NCBI GenBank assembly: GCA_902791865.1
Contig: CADAXK010000015.1
Span: 1 to 64,000 of the forward strand
DNA length: 64,000 nucleotides
Reading direction: 5' to 3'
Origin: an uncultured Bacteroidia bacterium
GTDB lineage: Bacteria; Bacteroidota; Bacteroidia; Bacteroidales; ML635J-15
The notes under the pieces were generated by a model, which was not told where the DNA came from, did not search any database, and was given only the letters and a program-made list of their open reading frames with translations. This document shows positions 44,901 through 54,430 of this stretch, one piece after another (the stretch's first letter is position 1; each line of letters begins with the position of its first letter). A program made the translations under genes and the position numbers.

Positions 44901-46612
44901 CGTATTACCAAATGGGAGACTACGCAAATGCCATAAAAATCAACAAACTTGCCATTGATAAGCGCAAAAGCCATCTGAGCAGCAACTTTTCGTTTATGAC
45001 TGCCCATGAACGCGAAGCATACTGGAATGCCAACAGGCAATTTATCCAATGCAACATTATATATATGTCACAATTGCCCAACGACACCATGGCGACAAAA
45101 ACATCGTATGATGTAGAACTAATCACCAAAGGTTTGTTGCTCGCCTCTGAAATCAGCGTGACAAACATAATTATGGAAAGTGGCAACAATTCACTGATTT
45201 CCGATTACGAAGCGATGAAAACCATGCAGATGCAACTTAACAAGGAACTTGACAAACCTGCCGACAACCGTGAATACAACTGCGATTCGCTTGAAAACGA
45301 AATAAGGAAAAAGGAAAGGCTCGTTATGGAAAACTGCAAGGAGTTTGGCGATGTAACGCATTTCATAAAAATAGATTGGAAGGAAGTGCAAAAGTCATTG
45401 AAAAACAACGATGTCGCAATTGAATTTTCCAGTTATATCAAGAAAGACACAACATGGTATGTTGCACTTGTGCTTACAAAGGGCATAGATGCGCCTGTAT
45501 GCGTGCCGCTTTTCAATCAGTACGAACTGCAGAAGATGATTCGTGGTGTCGCTCCGGCAAGAACAGAGGCACCAGCCGATGACGAAAACCGTGGTGCGGT
45601 GTCGGTTTCGTCAAAACGGCAGGGAATTTATGAATCGACTGAATTATACAGGACACTTTGGAAACCTATGGAAAAATATTTCCCCGAGAATCCGCGCATT
45701 TATTTCGCACCATCGGGAATGCTGCATCAGGTGGCCATCGAGTATGCTCCAATAGGTAACGGGAAACTTATATCTGACAAGTACGAGATTTATAGAATAT
45801 CCTCCACTCGTTTTCTAGCCATGGACTACATTGTAAAGCCGATGACCAGTTCGACACTTTACGGAGGCATATACTACGATAGCGACACCACTACCATGAA
45901 GCGTGAGAGTAACCGATATTCAACTCGCAGTGCGACCTATACATCATTTGCTGCATTCAACAAGGATGAGGATCATGGAAGTGTAAATTATTTGCCTGGC
46001 ACCAAGACGGAGGTCGAAGACATTGTGAGCACTCTAAAGTCGAAAGGGAAAATATCAACAACACTATACGAAGGTTCGCAGGCAAACGAGGAATCGTTCA
46101 AGGCTCTGTCGGGGAAAGGCATTTCTACAATTCACATTGCAACTCACGGATTCTTCCTGCCTACCGATGAAAAATTGCAGGGCGACTTCTCGCTTATACA
46201 GTCGGGACTTATGCTTTCGGGAGCAAACTATGCATGGCAAAACCTGCCAATCCCTGATGGCGTTGAGGATGGGATCCTTACAGCCAAGGAAATCAGTCAG
46301 CTGGACTTGCGCGGCACCGATTTGGTTGTACTTTCGGCCTGCCAGACTGCTTTGGGTGAAATTTCCAGCGAAGGCGTGTTCGGTCTGCAGCGAGGCTTCA
46401 AGAAGGCAGGTGTGCGTACTATAATCATGAGCCTTTGGCCAGTAGATGACAATGCAACCTTGCTGATGATGACGGAGTTCTATGCAAACCTCACCAAAGG
46501 CATGACCAAGCGCGAAGCTTTCCTGGCTGCACAGAACAAGGTAAAGACGACACAAGGATTCGAGAATCCAAGATATTGGGCAGCATTTATAATGCTGGAT
46601 GGAAACAAATAG
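41915..46612 (+). CDS. Exported TPR-CHAT (caspase-like) protein 2
   Basis: This is a 1565-residue protein with signal peptide (MKKILSLTILALLCNLLFSQ). Residues about 30-1010 are some twenty regular 42-residue TPRs of the kinesin-light-chain type, each close to NALKYYxQALEIRKKxxGE followed by HPxYAxSLNNIG. The C-terminal CHAT domain keeps His1411 in IHIATHGFFLP and Cys1476 in VVLSACQTALGEI and ends NPRYWAAFIMLDGNK, almost the same as its upstream paralogue. TPR-CHAT proteins are protease effectors or scaffolds in several bacterial systems, but those are cytosolic; export makes this pair different. The role is not known. It may be co-transcribed with the first gene across the 159-base gap. Confidence 0.88.
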   Translation: MKKILSLTILALLCNLLFSQNDATAIYHMVDSIKKVGDSYYNVQNYNEAIAKYGEAAELAKKVDNGNNSYYAMAIYNMAYAYSKNGEHQKSVNCYIIAKDVYGGLNGTENIKYAALLSQVGLEYEKMNEYHNAFNYLVQALDVRKKVVGIEHADYMKTLNSIISICKEMEDYQNTIKYYLEILEIKEKTLGKTHSSYASTLSDIASTYYTIKDNQNALKYYIKLGDVQKNTLGENDPEYIQTVFNISLMYYKMDDYPNTLKYALTIVDTYDKTSSKYVNLLAMIGYSYYYHEDYRSSLKYNVPAMETWKMLYGEENDGYIYLLTLVSNAYYATKDIPNAMNYLTQLEEILEKNGNMSVDYSKTVYKIGKLYYDKGDYYNSLKYYLKTPKGSEDNPEDYAKALSAIGVGYYNIGDYTTSLKYHQQALEIRKMTPGVNSPDYIESLHHLGAVYEKLEDYKTAMEYYQLVLEYDRKNNGENSLEYATALSNIGNIYISKEDNSNALKYYQKSLEIKSKVCPDNSIDISILLNNIGVTYENMGEYQTARKYLAQSLEICKKVYGENHPEYAKSLNNIGDAYLKMADYQNALNCYMQAADIRKRALGEEHPIYAISLTSIAALYKSMANYQEAIKYYTQAMEIKRKFWGESNSEYAKALSDIGNLYLDKEDHRNALEYHKLALEIIRKAKGKEHPYYSKVLNNIGLVYNHKCDYMTALKYFMQALEIDKKLYGDEHINCAAPLNNIGLAYMEMGNFKNALKYYTQSLEIRKKFYGENNPEYASSLNNIAMVYDRLCDYQTALKYYTEVLDFRKAFFGENNPEYADALNNIGVVYMNMDDYQNALKYHSQAMEIRKKTLGEEHPDYAASLHNVGLLYYELGDNRNAVEYLIKALEVKQKIYGEYHPDYAMSLSSIANIFIDMKEYQDALEYHKQAMKVRKKILGEEHPDYIFSLNNIGIVYKHLKDYPNSLKCFTQALETAKKIFGENHPQYAMSLTNMGNTYYQMGDYANAIKINKLAIDKRKSHLSSNFSFMTAHEREAYWNANRQFIQCNIIYMSQLPNDTMATKTSYDVELITKGLLLASEISVTNIIMESGNNSLISDYEAMKTMQMQLNKELDKPADNREYNCDSLENEIRKKERLVMENCKEFGDVTHFIKIDWKEVQKSLKNNDVAIEFSSYIKKDTTWYVALVLTKGIDAPVCVPLFNQYELQKMIRGVAPARTEAPADDENRGAVSVSSKRQGIYESTELYRTLWKPMEKYFPENPRIYFAPSGMLHQVAIEYAPIGNGKLISDKYEIYRISSTRFLAMDYIVKPMTSSTLYGGIYYDSDTTTMKRESNRYSTRSATYTSFAAFNKDEDHGSVNYLPGTKTEVEDIVSTLKSKGKISTTLYEGSQANEESFKALSGKGISTIHIATHGFFLPTDEKLQGDFSLIQSGLMLSGANYAWQNLPIPDGVEDGILTAKEISQLDLRGTDLVVLSACQTALGEISSEGVFGLQRGFKKAGVRTIIMSLWPVDDNATLLMMTEFYANLTKGMTKREAFLAAQNKVKTTQGFENPRYWAAFIMLDGNK
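42450..44950 (+). repeat. 126-bp coding tandem repeats (kinesin-light-chain-type TPRs)
   Basis: Units of 126 bases encode the 42-residue TPRs of the second TPR-CHAT protein. Phrases such as GCTTAATAATATTGG and GAACATCCCGACTATGC recur nearly unchanged from unit to unit. The later units (about 43500-44800) are the most alike, which suggests recent duplication or gene conversion. Confidence 0.8.
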
Positions 46613-46772
46613 AAGGCGATTGTTTAGATTTGAGAGTAGTTGCGAAATGCTTTGCGCAAAATGAAAAGTCGCGTAGCAGTGTCTTCTGTTATGCAATATG
46701 TTGAATTTCAAAGGATAAGTAAATATTTTAAAATATTAGAATATTTTTCTTGTCAGTTTGGATTTGTTTATT

Positions 46773-46780
46773 TACCTTTG
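46773..46780 (+). promoter_or_regulatory. -7 promoter element for atpD-atpC
   Basis: TACCTTTG matches TAnnTTTG; TTGT lies 19 bases upstream as a partial -33. The atpD start follows 26 bases later. Confidence 0.55.
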
Positions 46781-46803
46781 TTAGCAAAAATTTTATCAGT
46801 TAA

Positions 46804-48324
<1,521 letters not shown>

Positions 48325-48332
48325 TAGTTGCT

Positions 48333-48572
48333 ATGACAGTAGAAATCATCACACCTGAAAAGAAGTTGTTCGAAGGCGAAACCTCAATGGTGAAGGTGCC
48401 AGGTTCAAAGGGTTCGTTCCAGATGCTGAACATGCACGCTCCAATAGTTTCCACTTTGGAAAAGGGCGAGGTCGTTATCCGCGAGATGAGTGGTAACGAA
48501 CTAAAGTTCAGCGTCAATGGAGGACTCGTTGAATGCAAGAACAATAAGATTGTTATTCTCGTAGAAGAATAG
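48333..48572 (+). CDS. atpC: ATP synthase F1 subunit epsilon
   Basis: This is a 79-residue protein matching only the N-terminal beta-sandwich of the epsilon subunit (MTVEIITPEKKLFEGE, VKVPGSKGSFQMLNMHAPIVS, EMSGNELKFSVNGG). The C-terminal helical hairpin found in many bacteria (total about 130-140 residues) is absent, as in other Bacteroidetes epsilon subunits. It lies 8 bases after atpD and is followed by an intrinsic terminator, so the operon ends here. Without the C-terminal helices the usual epsilon brake on ATP hydrolysis should be missing (inference). Confidence 0.95.
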   Translation: MTVEIITPEKKLFEGETSMVKVPGSKGSFQMLNMHAPIVSTLEKGEVVIREMSGNELKFSVNGGLVECKNNKIVILVEE

Positions 48573-48593
48573 TACAACTGAAAAATAATTCGT

Positions 48594-48626
48594 AAAAAGG
48601 AAATTTCCATTGGAAGTTTCCTTTTT
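48594..48626 (+). terminator. Intrinsic terminator of atpD-atpC
   Basis: AAAAAGGAAA and TTTCCTTTTTT pair around a short loop with an inner TTTCC/GGAAG pairing and end in a T run, 22 bases after the atpC stop. Confidence 0.85.
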
Positions 48627-48683
48627 TGTTTGCGGAAAAATTCACAGGTAGTACAGCTGGTAACTACAATTGAAATCCAAGCA

Positions 48684-48722
48684 ACAAAAAATGCGGAGAA
48701 AAACTTGTTTCCTCCGCATTTG
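48684..48722 (-). terminator. Intrinsic terminator of the YitT-family gene
   Basis: A 10-bp stem AAATGCGGAG / CTCCGCATTT with a 14-base loop; on the minus strand it is followed by a T run. It lies 30 bases after the YitT stop. Confidence 0.85.
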
Positions 48723-48751
48723 ATAGATTATGAAAATAAAAACCTTTTGGC

Positions 48752-49696
48752 TTATTCCTTTATAGCCTTGAACCCGTTTCCTAGAATCTCGTTGCTGTCG
48801 ATTACATTGATGAATGCTTCGGGATCGATGTCGTAGATTTGTTCCTTGAGGTGAGTGAACTCACGGCGCGAAACTGTTGTGTAGATGAAGTTGCGCTCCT
48901 TACCGTTGTACATTCCGATACCTTTCATACAGGTTCCACCACGTTCGAGATCGTTGATAATCATCTGGCGTACTTCCTCGTACTTGTCGCTTACGATGAA
49001 GATTGTCTTGTAGCTCTTTACACCTTCCACAACAATGTCTATCACCTTGCTCTCGATGAAGATTAGGATTATGGAGTAGATTGGCAGACGGAAGTCGCCG
49101 AGCGAAAGCGAAGTGAGCGTAATGCAGCTATCAACGATAAGCACCAAAGTTCCGAGCGAAATCTTGGTGTACTTGTGCAAAATCATAGAGATAATGTCGC
49201 TTCCGCCAGATGTTGCACCTGACTTGAAGACCAACCCGATTGCAAGACCGTAGATGATACCCGAAACCACAGTGTTGAGGAAGTAGTCTGGGATGAACCA
49301 TCCGCCGTTGTTTGGAATTTCTACCATGCTTACACCTTCAATTGGGGTTTGCATTATAGCACCATCGTGGATTACAGGAATATAGCCCCAGAACATTTCA
49401 AGTATGAACGTAAAGCAAAATATCAGAATGGTTGACACAATTGTCTTTATGCCGAATTTTGGACCGAGAATTATCGTTCCAATAATCAGAAGCGGAATGT
49501 CCATGCATATTGCGTACAAACTCACTTTCCAAGGCCAGATGGCGTTGAGAACATTCGATAGACCGTATGTTCCGCCGGGAGCCATGTGGTATGGGTTGAC
49601 GAACATCACATCGCCTACGGCAAATAGCAGGCTGCCAATGAAAACCAAAAAGTAGGAAAAGAACCACTGTTTTGAGAATATTTTTTCCTTAGTCAT
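48752..49696 (-). CDS. YitT family membrane protein (DUF2179)
   Basis: This is a 314-residue inner-membrane protein. Five or six hydrophobic segments cover about residues 15-215, with the family motif NPYHMAPGGTYGLSNVL in the first pair and FKSGATSGGSDIISMIL later. A soluble C-terminal DUF2179 domain follows (about 220-300: YKTIFIVSDKYEEVRQMI, IYTTVSRREFTHLKEQIYDIDPEAF, the latter given in part). The transported substrate of this family is not known. It is a single-gene unit with a -7 element at 49757-49764 and its own terminator. Confidence 0.93.
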   Translation of the reverse strand: MTKEKIFSKQWFFSYFLVFIGSLLFAVGDVMFVNPYHMAPGGTYGLSNVLNAIWPWKVSLYAICMDIPLLIIGTIILGPKFGIKTIVSTILIFCFTFILEMFWGYIPVIHDGAIMQTPIEGVSMVEIPNNGGWFIPDYFLNTVVSGIIYGLAIGLVFKSGATSGGSDIISMILHKYTKISLGTLVLIVDSCITLTSLSLGDFRLPIYSIILIFIESKVIDIVVEGVKSYKTIFIVSDKYEEVRQMIINDLERGGTCMKGIGMYNGKERNFIYTTVSRREFTHLKEQIYDIDPEAFINVIDSNEILGNGFKAIKE

Positions 49697-49756
49697 ATTA
49701 TAAAGTTTTATTAATCAATAATTTAAATCTGTAATTCCGTTGAAAAATTGCAGGTG

Positions 49757-49764
49757 CAAAAATA
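49757..49764 (-). promoter_or_regulatory. -7 promoter element for the YitT-family gene
   Basis: The minus strand reads TATTTTTG (TAnnTTTG), about 60 bases before the start codon. Confidence 0.45.
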
Positions 49765-49769
49765 CAATA

Positions 49770-49922
49770 ATATTTACGATTTATGAAGTACGATTTACGA
49801 TTGATTTATTGAAGATTATTAGGCTAAAAATCTTACTGTCTAGCTGAAGACCTGTCTGACAGTCTGCCAGACTGTTAGCCTGCAAGCCTGTCGGTCTGTT
49901 AGCCTTTGTGCCTGCAAGCCGA
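49770..49922. repeat. Composite intergenic repeat array D
   Basis: An AT-rich part (TATTTACGATTTATGAAGTA, then CGATTTACGATTG) is followed by a long array of words TGTCTGACAGTCTGCCAG, ACTGTTAGCCTGCAAGCCTG, TCGGTCTGTTAGCC and TGCCTGCAAGCC. It is the clearest example of the AT-part plus GC-part composition also seen at 10225 and 41757. Confidence 0.75.
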
Positions 49923-49938
49923 AAACGAGAAACATTCG

Positions 49939-50472
49939 TTACGACATTCTCAGCACACTATTTATTTCCTCGTACTTCTTTATTAATTCTTCAAGATTTT
50001 CGCGACAGACGAACGAACCGCCATTTTTTATCAAGTCCACCATGTATTGCTCTTGTTCCGTGAGTTGCGACTTGCCCTTTTCGGCTTTGCGCAATATTGG
50101 ACGGGCTACCATATTGAACATAATCTTGTAGAATCCTTTCAGTCTCTCGCGGTGCATTCCGCCTTGCAGGTAGTAAAACGGCACATCAATGTTGTTTTGT
50201 TGTGCCAGGGCAAAAGCATATTTGTCGCTTTGCGGAGTCATTCCTACGCCAGCAATGATTATAGGATTGAATTTCAGTCGTGCCATGCGTATGCCGTTTA
50301 TCTTGCCGGCACATACCCAGCCGAGGAAAATCACAGGTTCTCGCTCGCCATGAAACATCGAGTTGTCAATGGTGGGAATGGCTGGAATACCGATAATTTC
50401 GGACAAAAGTTCGGCATACTCCTTAGTGAAGCCTGTGTTAGATTCGTATACTATTGCCTTTATTTCTGCCAT
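49939..50472 (-). CDS. Flavodoxin-like protein
   Basis: This is a 177-residue cytosolic protein with a flavodoxin fold. The N-terminal phosphate loop reads YESNTGFTKEYAELL, similar to the T/SxTGxT FMN-binding loop of flavodoxins. VIFLGWVCAGKINGI and IIIAGVGMTPQS follow at the positions of the isoalloxazine loops. The C-terminal helical part (KGFYKIMFNMVARPILRK) is longer than in electron-transfer flavodoxins and recalls flavodoxin-domain proteins of the HemG type, but no haem gene is near. The start overlaps the methyltransferase gene by 13 bases, so the two are translationally coupled. Confidence 0.75.
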   Translation of the reverse strand: MAEIKAIVYESNTGFTKEYAELLSEIIGIPAIPTIDNSMFHGEREPVIFLGWVCAGKINGIRMARLKFNPIIIAGVGMTPQSDKYAFALAQQNNIDVPFYYLQGGMHRERLKGFYKIMFNMVARPILRKAEKGKSQLTEQEQYMVDLIKNGGSFVCRENLEELIKKYEEINSVLRMS

Positions 50473-51626
50473 TTTGTTTCGATGTAGTGTTGCTTTATTC
50501 CAAAGAATGTCTTGAGTGCTTCCAGTTGAGCTAGTATTTTCTGCTTTTGTTCTTCAGAAACTGTTGATTTTGTCGCGATAATCATGACATTCTTGTGGGT
50601 GTGTGCATCCGAAATGAACTCGACTACCTTTGTCTTGTAGCCGTGATACTGCAAGTAAAGCACCCTTATGCTGTCGGTGACGAGTTCGGCCTGGCGTTCC
50701 ATAAAAATTCCGTGGCGTAGTATCGGCGACAGAATTTCGTTTGGTGTTCCGCTTTCCATTTCGTTGCGAATCTGGTGCTGGCAACATGGTGCAGCTACAA
50801 TGACTTGCGCTCCTGCGTAGACGCCTTTTGCAAGTGCATCATCGGTGGCGGTGTTGCATGCGTGGAGTGCAATTAGCATGTCGAGTTTGTCGGCATTGTA
50901 GCTGTCGATTGCGCTCTCGGCGAAGTGCAAGCCATCAAATCCCGATTCGGTGGCAAATTTATTGCAAAGTTCCACCATGTCGTGGCGAATTTCAACGCCG
51001 GTGACATCTGCCTTGCACTTGAGCGTATTGACAAGGTAGTCGTAGAGTGCAAAAGTAAGGTAGCCCTTGCCGCTTCCCATGTCGGCGACTGTTATTGTGC
51101 GGTCTGTAGTAAGCGTATCGATGTGACTGCTAAGGATTTCTATGTAGTGAGTTATCTGTCTGAACTTGTCCTGCGACTTAGGATTTACATTGCCATTTGC
51201 ATCGGTTATTCCGAGCAGATGAAGGTATTTCTTGCCATCGGAAGCCTCAAGTTTGCGGTTCTTGTTACGGTCGTGGCTAAGTGAAGGCAATTCGGTAATG
51301 CTGGCTTCCTGTTGCTTCATCTTGAAGTGGTTGCCGTTGTGTTGCAAAACGAAGTCGCCAGAAGTAGTGAAAAGCGTTGCGAACCTGTATTCCTCGCCTA
51401 TATGCTTGCGCAGGTTGCTAATAGCTTCATCGAAAGCATAGTTTTTCACAATGTCGCGCTTCTGGTAGCGGTAGGTGAAACTGAGTTTACGTTCGCCCTT
51501 TATTTCCACCTGCTTGATGTAGATATTGCGTACATCAATGTCCTTGCGCATTGGCGACGACAATGTAATCTTGACGAAAGTATTCGCTTCGAGGCTTTTG
51601 CTAATCAGGCTGATAAATTCTTCCAT
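50460..51626 (-). CDS. SAM-dependent methyltransferase
   Basis: This is a 388-residue protein. The N-terminal about 150 residues are an unassigned beta-rich region ending LEASDGKKYLHLLGITD. The C-terminal Rossmann methyltransferase domain has the SAM loop VADMGSGKGYLTFAL, then TGVEIRHDMVELC, LIALHACNTATDDAL and VAAPCCQHQI. The HACNTATDDAL and PCCQH motifs match a family of class I methyltransferases related to eukaryotic GSTCD and probable RNA methyltransferases. The substrate is unknown. It lies upstream of and overlaps the flavodoxin-like gene. Confidence 0.82.
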   Translation of the reverse strand: MEEFISLISKSLEANTFVKITLSSPMRKDIDVRNIYIKQVEIKGERKLSFTYRYQKRDIVKNYAFDEAISNLRKHIGEEYRFATLFTTSGDFVLQHNGNHFKMKQQEASITELPSLSHDRNKNRKLEASDGKKYLHLLGITDANGNVNPKSQDKFRQITHYIEILSSHIDTLTTDRTITVADMGSGKGYLTFALYDYLVNTLKCKADVTGVEIRHDMVELCNKFATESGFDGLHFAESAIDSYNADKLDMLIALHACNTATDDALAKGVYAGAQVIVAAPCCQHQIRNEMESGTPNEILSPILRHGIFMERQAELVTDSIRVLYLQYHGYKTKVVEFISDAHTHKNVMIIATKSTVSEEQKQKILAQLEALKTFFGIKQHYIETKWQK

Positions 51627-51741
51627 GAGTTGTTTACATAATCTGTTGTTTTGCGCAAAAAGAGATTTCGGATAGCCGTCTTCACAACGCTCCTCGTTTC
51701 GTATCGCGTGTTCTGTCTAGTTTCCGAAATGACTTTTTAAA

Positions 51742-53637
51742 TTAGTGCTTCGAGCTACCGATGTTCACAAGCTTCTTCATGCCGTCGGTAATCTTTCCTA
51801 TGATTGCATTGGGGTTTACTGGTCCTTGCTGTTGCTGTTCTTCCTGATGCATATATATTTCATCAATTACCGATGCATATTTCTTCTTTATCACATTTCG
51901 TTTGAGCTTCAGGGTGGGGGAGAGTTCTCCTGTTTCCTGCGACCATTCCTCGCAAACAAGACGGAAACGCTTGATGCACTCGTATTCGCTCAGTGTGGCG
52001 TTCAGCTTGTCGATTTCACCTTGATATTTCTTGATAACCTCAGGATCGTTTATAAGTGCAACATTGTCGCGGTAGTGAATCTTGTGTTTCGAAGCATAGA
52101 AGTGCAGATAGTTGAAGTCGGGCGAAATGAGTGCGCTTGCAAACTTTTCGTTCTCACCAATAATCATTGCCTGTTCCACGAAGTTGGAGTTCTTGAGCTT
52201 GTTTTCGATGACCTGCGGAGCAATGTACTTTCCGTTCGACATCTTGAAGATTTCTTTCTTGCGATCGGTGATCTTCAAGAACTTGCCATCAACAAGTTCT
52301 CCAATGTCGCCGGTATGGAACCAACCGTCTTCGTCGATTACCTGACGGGTAGCTTCCTCGTTGTTGTAGTAGCCCTTCATGATGTTCGGACCTTTGGCAA
52401 GGATTTCTCCGTCATCATCAATTTTTACGGTAACACCATCGAGGACTGGACCTACAGTTCCAAGCATCGACTTGTCCCAAGCTGGCCAGTTCACTGCGAT
52501 TACAGGCGAAGTCTCGGTAAGACCATACCCTTCGCAAATCTTAAGTCCTGCTGCGGCAAACAGCTTGGAAATGTGCAGACTAAGAGATGAACCACCAGCC
52601 ACAATCACTATGATGTTACCACCAAATGCTTCCTGCCATTTCTTGAAAACAAGTTTGCGTGCAATGCTGAGCCTCAACTTGTAGAAAGCCGAGTTGTTGT
52701 TGCGGACATCAAACTTGCTACCAACCTTAAGCGACCAGTTGAAGATGTGCTTCTTGAAAGGTGTCATATCCTTTCCCATCGACACAATCTTGTCGTAGAA
52801 TTTTTCGGCAACACGTGGCACCATATTGAAAATGTGCGGCTTGACATCCTGAACATCACGCATGATAGTTCCTAGGCTTTCGGCGTAGTAAATCGAAATA
52901 CCCTTTATCTGGAATGCGTAGTTCATCATTCGCTCGTAGATATGGCACAAGGGCAGGAAACTTACGGCTCTCTGCTTGTAAACTGCAGGAATAACAGGCC
53001 TTACGCCGTATGAATTTGAAAGGATATTCTTATGCGAAAGCATTACGCCCTTGGGATTGCCTGTGGTTCCAGATGTGTAAACTAGCGAAAATACATCGTC
53101 CTCGCTGATCTCCTTCTTTCTCTCTTCAATGAGTTTCCTGAGCTCAGCCTCTCTGCTTCGGCTGTCAATCATTAAGGTTGTCCAGTTGTCGGCATCGGGG
53201 ACATCGGTAAATGTAAAAATGCGAGGTTTATCTTCAAGGTTTTCGACAACTTGCTTAACTTTTGCAAAAAGCTTAGCATTCGATACGAAGACCATCTTAG
53301 CCCCGCAGTCGCGCATAATGAACTCCAGTTCATTGTTATTAAGTGTCGGATAAATAGGCACGTGTACCAGGCCGGCCATAGCGATTGCCATGTCGAGGAT
53401 ATTCCAGTGTGGCAAGTTCTGCGATATGCTTATTATCTTGTCGCCCTTCTGCATTCCAGCATCTATTAGCGAACAAGCGCACATGTACGAATACCGTCTG
53501 TAGTCGGCTGGCGTGTATTTTATCCATTCGCCCTTGTCCTTGTGAGCGAATGCCACATCAAGGTCGGAGTGTTCGTTTTTATATATGTCTAGGATGTCGA
53601 AAACCCTTGTTGCTTTTGTCTCTTCTACTTTTTCCAT
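51742..53637 (-). CDS. Long-chain fatty acid-CoA ligase (AMP-forming)
   Basis: This 631-residue acyl-adenylating enzyme activates fatty acids to acyl-CoA for lipid synthesis or degradation. The AMP-binding P-loop is YTSGTTGNPKGVMLSH. EGYGLTETSPV, WFHTGDIGE and DRKKEIFKMSNGKYIAPQ (with the catalytic Lys region) follow in the order expected for the FadD/LCACS class. Length is normal for the Bacteroidetes type (about 600-640). Its start overlaps the end of the upstream outer-membrane protein gene by 13 bases. A small Gln/Pro-rich stretch (HQEEQQQQGPVNPN) lies near the C-terminus. Confidence 0.95.
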   Translation of the reverse strand: MEKVEETKATRVFDILDIYKNEHSDLDVAFAHKDKGEWIKYTPADYRRYSYMCACSLIDAGMQKGDKIISISQNLPHWNILDMAIAMAGLVHVPIYPTLNNNELEFIMRDCGAKMVFVSNAKLFAKVKQVVENLEDKPRIFTFTDVPDADNWTTLMIDSRSREAELRKLIEERKKEISEDDVFSLVYTSGTTGNPKGVMLSHKNILSNSYGVRPVIPAVYKQRAVSFLPLCHIYERMMNYAFQIKGISIYYAESLGTIMRDVQDVKPHIFNMVPRVAEKFYDKIVSMGKDMTPFKKHIFNWSLKVGSKFDVRNNNSAFYKLRLSIARKLVFKKWQEAFGGNIIVIVAGGSSLSLHISKLFAAAGLKICEGYGLTETSPVIAVNWPAWDKSMLGTVGPVLDGVTVKIDDDGEILAKGPNIMKGYYNNEEATRQVIDEDGWFHTGDIGELVDGKFLKITDRKKEIFKMSNGKYIAPQVIENKLKNSNFVEQAMIIGENEKFASALISPDFNYLHFYASKHKIHYRDNVALINDPEVIKKYQGEIDKLNATLSEYECIKRFRLVCEEWSQETGELSPTLKLKRNVIKKKYASVIDEIYMHQEEQQQQGPVNPNAIIGKITDGMKKLVNIGSSKH

Positions 53638-54278
53638 GAATTATTTGTTTTTGTGAATGGGCAGCTTCCGCACTTTATCGGGTGCTTTATTATGGAAGAC
53701 AGCCAGTATCTGTATCCTATTGTAAAGTTAAATGTTTTTTTCTGATATCCGTATGTTATGTTGAACATAAGGTCGCTCTTGTCGTTGAGGAAGATGGCGT
53801 ACTCGAGGTCGGCCAGGAATCCCACTGAATATTCCCAGCTTCCATTTTGTTTCCATCCGCGTTCTTCTTGATAGTTAGGTACGGTATTCCAGCATTCGTG
53901 TCCGTAGCCCATAAGTCCTGCGCCAAAGCTAAGAGAATTACGATAAACCTGAAACATCCTGACTTTCAGTCCTGCCTGTAGGAAAAGTCCGGGTTTGGAA
54001 ATTGCATCGCTAAGTCCGCCGAAGTTGGCCCTGAAGCAAAGGATGTCGCTTACAAGATAGGTTTCAACGCCAAGGATTACGCAGGGTTCAAGAACGAAGG
54101 TTGCGTTTGCATCAATCTTGTTTTCGTAAAGATTTTTGTTTGGCTCGTTGAAGAAATGGAAGCCGAGAGGCGAAATTTTTAGCTGCAAAGTTGTCTGCCC
54201 CGACAATCTGCTGGGGGTAAGCATAGTTGCTAAAACTATGACAATCAGTGCAGTATAAAATAATCTTTGTTTCGTCAT
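53625..54278 (-). CDS. Predicted outer-membrane beta-barrel protein
   Basis: This is a protein of about 217 residues from the start at 54278 (MTKQRLFYTALI), with a signal peptide ending RLSGQ. The mature part is made of alternating hydrophobic and polar strands typical of a small barrel: LQLKISPLGFHFFNE, CVILGVETYLVSDILCF, GLFLQAGLKVRMF, SLSFGAGLMGYGHEC and FNFTIGYRYWLSS. No family is recognised. It overlaps the acyl-CoA ligase gene downstream by 13 bases, so a part in fatty-acid uptake is possible but not shown. An ATG at 54308 is a less likely start. Confidence 0.65.
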   Translation of the reverse strand: MTKQRLFYTALIVIVLATMLTPSRLSGQTTLQLKISPLGFHFFNEPNKNLYENKIDANATFVLEPCVILGVETYLVSDILCFRANFGGLSDAISKPGLFLQAGLKVRMFQVYRNSLSFGAGLMGYGHECWNTVPNYQEERGWKQNGSWEYSVGFLADLEYAIFLNDKSDLMFNITYGYQKKTFNFTIGYRYWLSSIIKHPIKCGSCPFTKTNNSWKK

Positions 54279-54430
54279 ATACGGCAATATATAATGCAAA
54301 TAACGCACAATTTTATTATTTATTTTCCCGTCTTGAAAATTATTTGTTCATTATTCGTTGTTAATATGTTGAATCGCGACATGGCACAATTGTACAAGAA
54401 ATGTTTGCTTGCGATAATTTTAAACTTTGC

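Noticed and set aside
36392-46612. Craspase-type CRISPR effector
   Set aside because: Both proteins have signal peptides, and no Cas7-11 or other cas gene is nearby; only the CHAT fold is shared.
51627-51741. Inverted words ATTTCGGA and TCCGAAAT between the acyl-CoA ligase and methyltransferase genes
   Set aside because: Arms of 8 bases about 50 apart, no T tract and no second copy seen; too weak to call.
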